Assembly: GCA_902495945.1 (NCBI GenBank)
Contig: CABUZD010000023.1
Location: 1-19,336 of the forward strand
Length of the DNA: 19,336 nt
Origin: an uncultured Collinsella sp.
Lineage (GTDB): Bacteria > Actinomycetota > Coriobacteriia > Coriobacteriales > Coriobacteriaceae
Direction of reading: 5' to 3'
Shown one piece after another: positions 8,926 to 18,300 of this stretch. The first letter of the stretch is position 1; the number at the start of each line of letters is the position of its first letter. Below the pieces are notes generated by a model. That model was not told the DNA's origin. It searched no databases and saw only the letters and a list, made by a program, of their open reading frames with translations. The translations under genes and the position numbers were made by a program.

Positions 8926-9198
8926 ATGATGGCAGACCACAAATCGGTGACCCGCATGCTCAAGACGGCACGCGGCCAGATCGACGGCATCCTGCGGATG
9001 GTCGATGAGGACCGCTATTGCGTCGATATCTCCATGCAGCTCATGGCCACACAGGCGCTCCTCGCGCGCATTAACGCCGACGTGCTCAAGGCGCATATCG
9101 AGGGCTGCGTGACTTCGGCAATCGAATCGGGCGACGAAGGCCTCAAAGCCGCCAAGCTCGCCGAGATCGAACGCGTCGTCGACAAGCTCTCCAAGTAA
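8926..9198 (+). CDS. csoR: Copper-sensing transcriptional repressor
   Basis: A 90-residue DUF156/CsoR-family repressor. It shows the Cu(I) ligand set Cys32, His57 and Cys61, spaced 25 and 4 as in characterised CsoR proteins (Cys36, His61, Cys65 in Mycobacterium tuberculosis). The N-terminal KSVTRMLKTARGQIDGI helix is typical of the family. It should bind the C-run/G-run operator upstream of copA and let go when loaded with Cu(I), so the operon controls itself. The ATG at 8926 follows GAGGA at six bases; a second ATG at 8929 is an equally possible start. A GTG at 8824 in frame would read through the 8817-8883 hairpin and is rejected. The complete ligand set argues against the formaldehyde (FrmR) or nickel (RcnR) branches. 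Confidence 0.94.
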   Translation: MMADHKSVTRMLKTARGQIDGILRMVDEDRYCVDISMQLMATQALLARINADVLKAHIEGCVTSAIESGDEGLKAAKLAEIERVVDKLSK

Positions 9199-9209
9199 TT
9201 GGGGACATT

Positions 9210-9256
9210 GGGGACAGGTACGTTTGCGCCACATTGGTGCAGATTAACCTGTCCCC
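9210..9256. repeat. GGGGACAGGT / ACCTGTCCCC inverted repeat
   Basis: The perfect 10-bp outer arms GGGGACAGGT (9210-9219) and ACCTGTCCCC (9247-9256) enclose a further imperfect stem (TGCGCCA against TGGTGCA). It lies 12 bases after the csoR stop. Another TTGGGGACA stands just before it at 9199-9207. It may partly terminate the copper operon, but no T-run follows. Confidence 0.8.
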
Positions 9257-9311
9257 CTTGCTCTAAATCGGGTATAAAGGCGTGCAGCATATCGAACGAA
9301 AGGCAATTTGC

Positions 9312-9785
9312 ATGAATGACTTTATGAAGGGTCGCAATGGTGCCGATGAACTCACCATCGTGATGGGTTTTGCCGGCATCGTCATCGCGACGATCGGATC
9401 GATAGCCCGCATCCAGTGGCTCAGCTGGATTGCCATCGCCGTAATCGTGGTTGGCGTGCTGCGCGGCCTGTCCAAAAATATCGATGCACGTCGCAAGGAG
9501 AACGAGGCCTTTGTCGCCACGACCGCCAATGTTCCCGGCTTGGGCAAGTTCGTCGCCAGCTTGGGCGGCGGCGCTGCAGCGGCTAGCACCTCACGCGCAG
9601 CCGGCACCAGTAAGGAAGACTTTGAGCGTGCCAAGCGCACAGCCAAGAAGATGTGGAAGGGCCGCAAGACCACGGCCTATCTCAAGTGCCCCAACTGCGG
9701 CCAGATGCTCTCCGTCCCCAAGGGCAAGGGCAAGATCCGCGTCACCTGCCCCAAGTGCCACGCCAAGATGGAGACGCGATCCTAG
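9312..9785 (+). CDS. Small membrane protein with C-terminal zinc ribbon
   Basis: A 157-residue protein. Two hydrophobic segments (about 14-31 and 34-51) form a hairpin in the membrane, followed by a basic, Ala/Gly/Ser-rich linker and a C-terminal zinc ribbon with CPNC (126-129) and CPKC (146-149). Related uncharacterised proteins in Gram-positive bacteria share the layout: a charged KN-x-RR-x-EN stretch after the second helix and a terminal ribbon with VPKGKGKI between the two cysteine pairs. Function is unknown; the ribbon should face the cytoplasm if the hairpin has both ends inside. The ATG at 9312 follows GAAAGG at about nine bases; an in-frame GTG at 9282 is less likely. It comes 113 bases after csoR and may be transcribed separately. 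Confidence 0.82.
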   Translation: MNDFMKGRNGADELTIVMGFAGIVIATIGSIARIQWLSWIAIAVIVVGVLRGLSKNIDARRKENEAFVATTANVPGLGKFVASLGGGAAAASTSRAAGTSKEDFERAKRTAKKMWKGRKTTAYLKCPNCGQMLSVPKGKGKIRVTCPKCHAKMETRS

Positions 9786-9807
9786 CCGCTACACCATAGG
9801 ACAAAAT

Positions 9808-9845
9808 AAAAGCCGAGGCCTCGCGTTGAGACCTCGGCTTTTTTT
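9808..9845. terminator. Strong intrinsic terminator, probably bidirectional
   Basis: AAAGCCGAGG pairs with CCTCGGCTTT, and the inner CTC with GAG, around a GCGTT loop; a run of seven T follows on the plus strand. On the minus strand the same stem is followed by TTTTATTTTG. It separates the convergent zinc-ribbon gene (plus) and amidohydrolase gene (minus) and can serve both. Confidence 0.92.
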
Positions 9846-9851
9846 GATTAT

Positions 9852-9874
9852 GACAAAGGGACCGTCCCTTTGTC
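9852..9874. repeat. Perfect palindrome GACAAAGGGA-CCG-TCCCTTTGTC
   Basis: Two perfect 10-bp arms around a 3-base centre, between the bidirectional terminator and the amidohydrolase stop codon. With so short a loop the apex pairs must open. It may be an additional end structure for the amidohydrolase mRNA or a dispersed repeat. Confidence 0.8.
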
Positions 9875-9878
9875 TCGT

Positions 9879-11249
9879 CTACGCCACGCCGTCGCGGGCC
9901 AGCTCCTCGGCAAGCGCTTCGGCAGGCATGGTCATAATCGCGTCGAGCTCGGCGTCCACCTCGGAAATACGCTTCACCTTGAGCTTGCGTACCAGATCAC
10001 CACGACACATCACGTGCGTCGGCTCACGCAGTGCGCACAGGTCATCGAGCGGATTCTTGCGCGTCACCAGGATATCGGCGGCCTTGCCGCACTCGATCGT
10101 GCCGGTCTCGCCGCCCAGCCCCAGTAGCTCAGCATTGACCTGCGTGGCCGTGTGCAGCGCGAAGGCGTTGCTCACGCCGACATACTTGGCAAAATAGGCC
10201 ACCTCACGCCACATGTCGTACTGCGTCACGAACGGGCAGCTCGAGTCCGTGCCAAGGCCCACTTTAACGCCAGCTTCCAGTGCGGCACGGGCGCTCTCGA
10301 TGATGCCCGAGCACACGATGTCGCCGTTCTTCTTTTGCGTATCGGTCGAATGGGTCTTTTCCGGGTCGAGCAATACAAACGGCAGCGCCGGGCTGATAGT
10401 GCAGGTCACACTCGGCGCACGCCCCTCGAGCTGTGTGCCCGCGGCGCCGCGGTACAGTTCCAAGATCTCAGGAGTCATCGGGGCGCCGTGCTCAATCGTG
10501 TCAACGCCGGCCTCAAGCGCGGCCTTCACGCCCTCGGTACTCTCGACATGGGCCATAACCGGAAGGCCCATATCGTGCGCCGCCTTGCATGCCGCCGCGG
10601 CAACCTCCACCGGCATACGCAGCACGCCCGGCTCGCCCACCTCGGTCGCATCGAACACGCCGCCCGTCACGAACAGCTTAATGACGTCGGCACCGCGCGC
10701 ATACAGGTCGCGCACCTGTTCGGCTGCCTCGGCGGGACTGTTGGCCACCTGGGCGAACAGGCCCGCACCATGGCCGCCCGGCACCGTGACGCCCGTTCCC
10801 GGCGCCGCCAGGCGAGGACCTTGATACTTGCCGGCATCGATAGCATCGCGCACGGCCAGATCGGCAAACAGCGGGTCGCCCGCGCCGCGCACCGTGGTCA
10901 CGCCGCTTGCCAGCTGCTGCTGAGCGCTGCCCTTGAGGATATGGCGCACGATGGCGCGCCCCACGGGATTATCGAGCTTCTTCATCAGCGCGCCCGCATC
11001 GCCCGCCGAAACCGGTTTGCCCGAACCGCACAGATGCACATGCATATTGATGAGGCCCGGCATGAGATACGCCCCTGCCAGGTCGATGACCTCGGCGCCC
11101 GCCGGCGCCTGCGCCACGGCGCTCGGACCAATCCAGGTGATGATGCCACGCTCGACGGCCACGGCCATATCGGGCTGCGGCTCCATATGCTCCGAGCCAT
11201 CCAAGACGGTCGCATTGATAAACAACGTGGGACGATCGGCAGACGCCAT
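9879..11249 (-). CDS. Metal-dependent amidohydrolase (COG1228-like)
   Basis: A 456-residue amidohydrolase-superfamily enzyme, related to imidazolonepropionase-like hydrolases and Xaa-Arg/Xaa-Pro dipeptidases. Metal ligands on the TIM barrel are visible: HVH (His70, His72), Lys191 in VIKLFVTGG (probably the carboxylated bridging Lys), His234 in VMAHVES, His254 in IEHGAP and Asp335 in LGTDSS. N- and C-terminal parts form the usual small beta-sandwich (FINATVLDG; GKAADILV). The substrate cannot be read from sequence. No signal peptide is seen, so it is cytoplasmic. The start is taken at ATG 11249 because GGGGGGAG lies six bases upstream and the family normally begins just before this strand; an ATG at 11282 would add 11 residues. 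It is a single gene in front of palindrome doublet D. Confidence 0.9.
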   Translation of the reverse strand: MASADRPTLFINATVLDGSEHMEPQPDMAVAVERGIITWIGPSAVAQAPAGAEVIDLAGAYLMPGLINMHVHLCGSGKPVSAGDAGALMKKLDNPVGRAIVRHILKGSAQQQLASGVTTVRGAGDPLFADLAVRDAIDAGKYQGPRLAAPGTGVTVPGGHGAGLFAQVANSPAEAAEQVRDLYARGADVIKLFVTGGVFDATEVGEPGVLRMPVEVAAAACKAAHDMGLPVMAHVESTEGVKAALEAGVDTIEHGAPMTPEILELYRGAAGTQLEGRAPSVTCTISPALPFVLLDPEKTHSTDTQKKNGDIVCSGIIESARAALEAGVKVGLGTDSSCPFVTQYDMWREVAYFAKYVGVSNAFALHTATQVNAELLGLGGETGTIECGKAADILVTRKNPLDDLCALREPTHVMCRGDLVRKLKVKRISEVDAELDAIMTMPAEALAEELARDGVA

Positions 11250-11395
11250 ATCGAGCTCCCCCCTCACGATTAACTTGAACATTTGTCCATTATCACCTAA
11301 TGCAGCGACCTAAAGTCGAGCATATCGGTTAACGGAGGGAAGAGGGGATGTGGGGGACGGAATACGTTGCAGCCCCACCCCAGCAACATCAGGGG

Positions 11396-11539
11396 AATGT
11401 CTCAATCTGTAACAGGTACAGGGTTATTGGGCCCCCTGATGTTACAGATCGAGACATTCGGTCGACGTTTCACCGGTTTGTCTCGATCTGTAACAATTAC
11501 GAACTCAAACAGCTTCTAAACGTTACAGATCGAGACAAA
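11396..11539. repeat. Palindrome doublet D1/D2
   Basis: Two copies of the 60-bp palindrome at 11396-11458 and 11477-11539, with starts 81 bp apart. D1 begins AATGTCTCAATCTGTAACA and ends with the exact mirrored outer bases GAGACATT; D2 uses TTTGTCTC / GAGACAAA. The outermost pair of bases thus changes in step on both arms. D2 ends five bases before the stop codon of the AbiEi/DUF559 gene. Confidence 0.95.
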
Positions 11540-11544
11540 ACCTC

Positions 11545-12621
11545 TCAGCGCCCATACCACTGACGTCTCCACTCCTCAGCCAAATCGGGCCGTCGCGGAA
11601 TACCCGCCAGTCTCATCTTTTCAGCCAGCTTCCCCGGGTTCTTGAGTTCATCAAACGTAAACCGAAGCACCTTGTGCCCGAGCATCGTCAGATGAGACTC
11701 TCGCTGACGTTCTGCCACGAATGGGTCGACCGACCCCCGATCCCCACCATCCTGCAGGGTATACTTTCCCTTCCCGTCGAGCTCGCCGATGACACACGTC
11801 CCGTTCTCGAGCCGCCAAAAATAGTCGACGCGAAACACCTGGCTCGAATCGAGCGGGTCGCGAAACTCCACCTGCAGCTCCGGAACTGGAAAGCCGTACG
11901 CAATAAAGAACGCTCGGAACCGAGACTCGCCGCCGTTTTCGGACAGCCCGTCCGCATACGACGCAATCACCTGTGCCCTGCGATACCCTCGCCTGCCCTC
12001 GCAATCGGCGCGGAGGCGCTCGCACAAATCCCAACGTGATACGCCTTTCGCCCGCAGTGCAGAATCGGCAATCGCCAACCCGTAGGAGAACGGCGCACGC
12101 AGTAAGCAATCCTCCACCGTACGCCAAAACGACGTCACCCGCACGCCATCAACACGCTCGAGCGCGCCCGCCATCTGCGGACGCAACAACCTGCACCCGC
12201 CGCTCAACGTCACCGAACAACCCGTCTTAACAAGAAAGCGCGGCCCGAGCAGATCATTCGGCACCTCCAGACCCCACAAAAGCGCCGCGTCATAGCCCCA
12301 AAACGCCCAATCGGGATGAAATTCCGCAAGCCCTTTGATAGTCCTCAGCGCTCGCTCCGCCGGCGTCAATGCACCCCAATCATGCTGAAAACAGAACAGG
12401 TACGGCTCGGGCTCCGCGATATCGTCGGTTCCAACATGGCGTCGCAGCCACATGAGCTCGGTATTGTCATGCGTTGCGAGCAGCGCACCTTGCTTGGCCG
12501 TCTCCGTGAGCCGCGCGAGCATTCTATTCCGCGCCAACGTGTTGCGAGTCGCATGTTTGTGTTTGAGAACGGTATTAGACACTTTCGTCACCACCACGTC
12601 AGACAAATGGACCATCGTCAC
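11545..12621 (-). CDS. AbiEi-like / DUF559 (Vsr-fold) endonuclease-domain protein
   Basis: A 358-residue protein. The N-terminal two thirds follow the pattern of actinobacterial AbiEi-antitoxin-like proteins (AALLWGL; VRVTSFWRTVEDCLL; a helical stretch before GYRRAQ). The C-terminal part is a DUF559/Vsr-like PD-(D/E)XK nuclease: GGESRFR, then Asp266 in FRVDYFW, then ELDGK with Glu280, Asp282 and Lys284, and a late LGHKVLRFT strand. It likely binds DNA and may cut or nick it; no AbiEii toxin partner is adjacent. The start is GTG 12621, five bases after GGAGG; ATG 12615 (11 bases from GGAGG) is also possible. A TTG at 12639 overlaps the edge of palindrome E1 and lacks a ribosome-binding site. 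The gene is closed in by palindrome doublets D and E. Confidence 0.78.
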   Translation of the reverse strand: MTMVHLSDVVVTKVSNTVLKHKHATRNTLARNRMLARLTETAKQGALLATHDNTELMWLRRHVGTDDIAEPEPYLFCFQHDWGALTPAERALRTIKGLAEFHPDWAFWGYDAALLWGLEVPNDLLGPRFLVKTGCSVTLSGGCRLLRPQMAGALERVDGVRVTSFWRTVEDCLLRAPFSYGLAIADSALRAKGVSRWDLCERLRADCEGRRGYRRAQVIASYADGLSENGGESRFRAFFIAYGFPVPELQVEFRDPLDSSQVFRVDYFWRLENGTCVIGELDGKGKYTLQDGGDRGSVDPFVAERQRESHLTMLGHKVLRFTFDELKNPGKLAEKMRLAGIPRRPDLAEEWRRQWYGR

Positions 12622-12637
12622 CGTTGCCTCCGCTGAC

Positions 12638-12779
12638 AAATGTCTTGATCTGTAACAGGAAGACAGTCTTTGAGCCTCTAGTTGTTACAGAACAAGATCT
12701 TTCGACAGCCGCCAACCTTCCGTCTCAATCTGTAACAGTTACGGGCTCAAACAGCCGCTAAACGTTACAGATTGAGACA
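12638..12779. repeat. Palindrome doublet E1/E2
   Basis: Copies at 12638-12702 and 12721-12779, with starts 80 bp apart. E1 is the most decayed in its right arm (TGTTACAGAACAAGATC). E2 has near-perfect arms, and its centre is also self-complementary (GGGCTC-AAA-CAGCC). The doublet lies directly upstream of the AbiEi/DUF559 gene and 36 bases after the end of the 235-residue gene, so it occupies the promoter space of the nuclease gene. Confidence 0.95.
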
Positions 12780-12814
12780 AAGTCAGGGCTGTAGGGCGAC
12801 ACCAGTCACATCCC

Positions 12815-13522
12815 CTACTCCCATTCTTGTTCGTAGATGTTGAGGGACTTTACGTAGCGCCCCTGGGCGCCCATGATGTCGCGGACCAGGCGCAAAAAGA
12901 AGCTGATGCACGAGGTGTCAAAGCCATCCTGCAGGTCCTCCGGATGCACCGCACCCGGCCCATCGACTGCCGTGTCACTCAGGCGCGCGATGTCGTACAG
13001 ATAGAGCTGTCCCGCCGTCAGCCAGACATCGTCGACGCAAGCGAGGCGCACCGCAATCGCGCCGTCGCTCCAATGCTCCTTTTGCACGATATGCGGGTCG
13101 TAGACATCAAAGCGACGGTCGGTGCGCGTATCCTTCAGCGCAACTATGCCGTTCGCAGGATCCTTGTCCAAAATGCCAAAGCGCGAGAAATACTGCGTGT
13201 CGCGTACCTGCTCGAGCCGCTTGAGCGAGGCAGGCGAAAGCGATGCCGGCGGCTCGTCAACATACAGCTCGAGCAGCGTCTTGCCATGGCGATAGGAGCG
13301 CTCGAAGAGCAGCCAATCGGTAAACGCCATGTTGTAGGCCATGATTTCGTTTTGCGAAGGCTCGGTGCAATAGCTGAGCCACGGGTCGACAATGATCTCG
13401 AACTGTTCGCGCGCCGGCTCCAAAAACTGGAACTTCCGCAGCATCCAAAAATGGGCTATGTCGGCAATATCGTTGCCGACGGCTTCGGCTAGCTGCGCTC
13501 GGTCTAAAGCGTGGTCAGTCAT
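12815..13522 (-). CDS. Uncharacterised 235-residue protein
   Basis: A protein of 235 residues that I do not recognise. It is acidic and soluble with no signal peptide or membrane segment. Its N-terminal half looks helical and aromatic-rich (HFWMLRKFQFLEPAREQF, DPWLSY, DWLLFERSY). Residues about 115-170 look like a small beta-barrel: FSRFGILDK, GIVALKD, RFDVYDPH, AIAVRLACVDDVWLTAG. The ATG at 13522 is preceded by GAGGAGG at about five bases, a strong start. Codon use matches the neighbouring genes, so it is very likely a real gene. It is on the same strand as the nuclease gene but separated from it by palindrome doublet E. Confidence 0.8.
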   Translation of the reverse strand: MTDHALDRAQLAEAVGNDIADIAHFWMLRKFQFLEPAREQFEIIVDPWLSYCTEPSQNEIMAYNMAFTDWLLFERSYRHGKTLLELYVDEPPASLSPASLKRLEQVRDTQYFSRFGILDKDPANGIVALKDTRTDRRFDVYDPHIVQKEHWSDGAIAVRLACVDDVWLTAGQLYLYDIARLSDTAVDGPGAVHPEDLQDGFDTSCISFFLRLVRDIMGAQGRYVKSLNIYEQEWE

Positions 13523-13875
13523 GGCATCCTCCTCAAACTGATAGACCTCAATTTGAGCTTACGAGGAGGGTGGTCGTCCACGACCAGCGCGGGCAAAATA
13601 GGCCTCCGGCTGCAAACCAGATGCTGACCAAACACTTGACGAAAAGCTTGACCGAAAATGCGCACCGCAACAAAACCGCAGGTAAACATAGACGGCCAAC
13701 CCGCCCTTTTGAGCCAGATACCCACAGCCACCACAGAAACAACAGGTGACCACAGCCCAAGAAGTCGACAAATAAACACCCGTACGTCGACAAACGAGCA
13801 AATCGCTCGCAAAGAGTGTCCCCAACGACTAGACAAAAAATGACTAGTCATTGGGGACGTTCTTAAATGACTACT
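13523..13875. other. Intergenic region between gltD and the 235-residue gene
   Basis: A 353-base gap, more AT-rich than its neighbours. Several overlapping open frames of 60-110 codons cross it on both strands, but none has a good ribosome-binding site or plausible composition, and the longest runs through the inverted repeat at 13818-13858. A short direct repeat GTCGACAAA occurs twice about 20 bases apart (about 13767-13799). It should contain the promoter of the 235-residue gene; I cannot place one with confidence. Confidence 0.5.
13818..13858. repeat. 17-bp inverted repeat downstream of gltD
   Basis: GTCCCCAACGACTAGAC (13818-13834) pairs with GACTAGTCATTGGGGAC (13842-13858) at 15 of 17 positions. 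The right arm contains the internal palindrome TGACTAGTCA. It begins 17 bases after the gltD stop in the direction of transcription. On the minus strand the loop is T-rich, but no T-run follows the stem, so it is not a classic terminator. Confidence 0.85.
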
Positions 13876-15357
<1,482 letters not shown>

Positions 15358-15362
15358 GGCAC

Positions 15363-18300
15363 TTACGCCTCCTTCTTGGTCGAAGCAACAGAGCTGGCGG
15401 CGGCGGGCACAGCGCCAGCGACACCACCCGCCACATCAAAGCGAGCGACATCGGCGGCGTCGGCGCGACCGGTCACAATGTCAAACGCCAGCTCCTCGGC
15501 CTGCTCATGCGTCTTGCCGACGGCCTCGGCGGCGGCGACAATCGCCAGCACGCGCTCGTACTCGGTCGGAATGACCTTCACAAAGTGCTTGCTCATCGTC
15601 TCAAAGCTGTAGAGCAACTTAATGCCGCGCGGGCTCTGCGTCGCGTCCACGTGCTCCTGGACGAGCGCACGAATCTGCGCCAGCTCACCGGCCGTCGGGG
15701 CTTTAAGCTCAACGCTCTCGTGGTTCACACGGGCATCGAGCGTGCCGTACTGGTCAAAGACGTAAGCCACGCCGCCCGTCATGCCGGCGGCGAAGTTCTG
15801 CCCGACCTCGCCCAGGATGAGCGCCAGACCTCCCGTCATGTACTCGCAGCCATGGTTGCCGCAGCCCTCGACCACCACCGTGGCACCGGAGGTGCGTACG
15901 CCAAAGCGCTGGCCGGCCAGGCCGTTAATGAAGCCGCGGCCACTCGTAGCGCCAAAGAACGCAACGTTGCCCACGATGATGTTCTCGTCGAACTTGTAGG
16001 TCGCATGCGGGTTGGGGCGCACCGACACCTCGCCGCCCGAAAGGCCCTTGCCAAAGTAGTCGTTGGCGTCGCCGCACACGTTGAGCGTAATGCCGCGCGG
16101 CAGGAAGGCGCCAAAGCTCTGACCGGCCGAACCATCGCAATCGATGGTGATGGAGCCGGCGGGCAGGCCCTCGGGATGCGCCTTGGTCACCGCGTTGCCC
16201 AAGATGGTGCCCACGCAGCGGTTGACGTTGGCGATATCGGCGCGGAAGCGAATCGGACGCAGGTGCGCACGGGCATCGGCCGTATAGGGCACAAACAACG
16301 TGGAGTCGAGCGTCTTTTCGAGCTCGCTGTCCGCAGCCATCTGCGGCAGGAAGTGACGACCGTCGGCACCCGGGATGTGGGCACCGAACTCGCAGGTCGC
16401 GCTCGCCAGCACGGGCGACAGATCGAGCAGGTTGGCCTTGCGGTTGCCCGGGACCTCAATCTGGCGCAAGCACTCGGGATGGCCGACCATCTCGTCGACG
16501 GTGCGGAAGCCCAGGCTCGCCATGACCTCGCGCAGCTGCTCGGCAACAAAGAGCATAAAGTGCTCGACGTGCTCGGGCTTGCCGCGGAAGCCGCGACGCA
16601 GGCGACAGTTTTGCGTGGCGATGCCGGCCGGGCAGGTATCCTGCTGGCAGTCGCGCTGCATAAGGCAGCCCATGGAGATGAGCGGCATGGTCGCAAAGCC
16701 AAACTCCTCGGCACCCAGCAGGCAGGCGACGGCGACATCGGTGCCGTCCATGAGCTTGCCGTCGGCTTCGAGCACCACGCGTGAGCGCAGGCCGTTTTGC
16801 AGCAGCGTCTGCTGGGCCTCGGCAAGGCCAAGCTCCAGCGGCAGACCGGCGTGCCAGATCGAATCGCGCGCCGCAGCACCGGAGCCGCCGTTGTGGCCGC
16901 TGATCAAGATCTTGTCGGCGGCACCCTTGGCCACACCGGTGGCGATGGTGCCGACGCCGGCCTCGCTGACCAGCTTGACCGACACGCGTGCGCCGGGGTT
17001 GGCGTTCTTAAGATCGAAGATAAGCTCCGCCAGGTCCTCGATGGAGTAGATGTCGTGGTGCGGCGGAGGCGAGATCAGGCCGATGCCGGGCGTGGACTGA
17101 CGGACCTCGGCGATCCAGGGGTAGACCTTCTTGCCGGGCAGGTGGCCGCCCTCGCCGGGCTTGGCGCCCTGGGCCATCTTGATCTGAATCTCAAAGGCGC
17201 TGCACAGGTAGCGGCTCGTCACGCCAAAGCGCGCGCTTGCCACCTGCTTGATGGCGGAATTCTTGGAGTCACCGTTAGCCAGCGGGGTCTCGCGGCGCGG
17301 ATCCTCGCCGCCCTCGCCCGAGTTGGAACGGCCGTGCAGGCGGTTCATGGCGATGGCCATGCACTCGTGTGCTTCCTTGCTGATGGAACCGTACGACATG
17401 GCGCCGGTGTTAAAGCGGCGAACGATGTTGAGCGCGGGCTCGACCTCGTCGAGTGCCACCGGGGTGCGGCCGCCGGCATCAAAGTCCAGCAGGTCGCGCA
17501 GGCGCACGGCACGGCCGGTGCGGTGCAGGCGGGCGCTGTACTCCTTAAAGGTGTCGTAGCTGTCCTCGCGGCAGGCGGTCCGCAGCAAGTAGACAGTCTG
17601 CGGATCGATGAGGTGATCCTCGCCGCCGAGCGGGCGCCACTTGGTCAGACCCAACGTGGGCAGCTGATCGGGAGCCGGGCTCTTAAGGATAGCGAGCGCG
17701 GCGTCGTAGCGCTCATTCTGCTCGCGCTCGACGTCCTCGACACCCATACCGCCCACACGGCTCACCGTGCCGGCGAAGTACACGTTGACGAACTCCGGAG
17801 TGAAGCCCACGGCCTCGAAGATCTGCGCCGAATGGTAGCTCTGCACCGTGGAGATGCCCATCTTGGACATGATGGAAACGATGCCGGCGGTCGCAGCCTT
17901 GTTGTAGTTGGCGATGCCCTGCTCGGCCGTCACGTCCAGGTCGCCGCGTGCCGCCAGATCGCGGATGCACGCATGTGCGTTGTACGGATAGATGCCACTC
18001 GCGGAGTAGCCCACCAGTGCCGCAAAGTCGTGCGGAGACACGGCGTCGCCGCACTCCACCACGATGTCGGCAAAGGTACGCACGCCGGCGCGGATCAGGT
18101 GGTTGTGCACGCAGCCCACGGCGAGCAGCGACGGCACGGGCACCTCACCCGCAGCGGCGCGATCGCTCAACACCACGATGTTCACGCCGTCGCGGACCGC
18201 AGCCTCAACATCCTCTGCAAGCTGCTTGAGCGCAGCCTGCAGCGCGCCCTCGCCGGCGTCGCGGCGGTACACGGCACGGAAACGGCGGGTCTTAAAGCCC

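Noticed and set aside
12622..12639. TTG start of the AbiEi/DUF559 gene at 12639
   Set aside because: The codon overlaps the edge of palindrome E1 and has no ribosome-binding site; GGAGG at 12627-12631 supports GTG 12621 or ATG 12615.
13519..13851. Possible 110-codon gene on the minus strand between gltD and the 235-residue gene
   Set aside because: No ribosome-binding site, biased Cys/Trp/Arg composition, overlap with the inverted repeat at 13818-13858, and several competing frames of equal quality.
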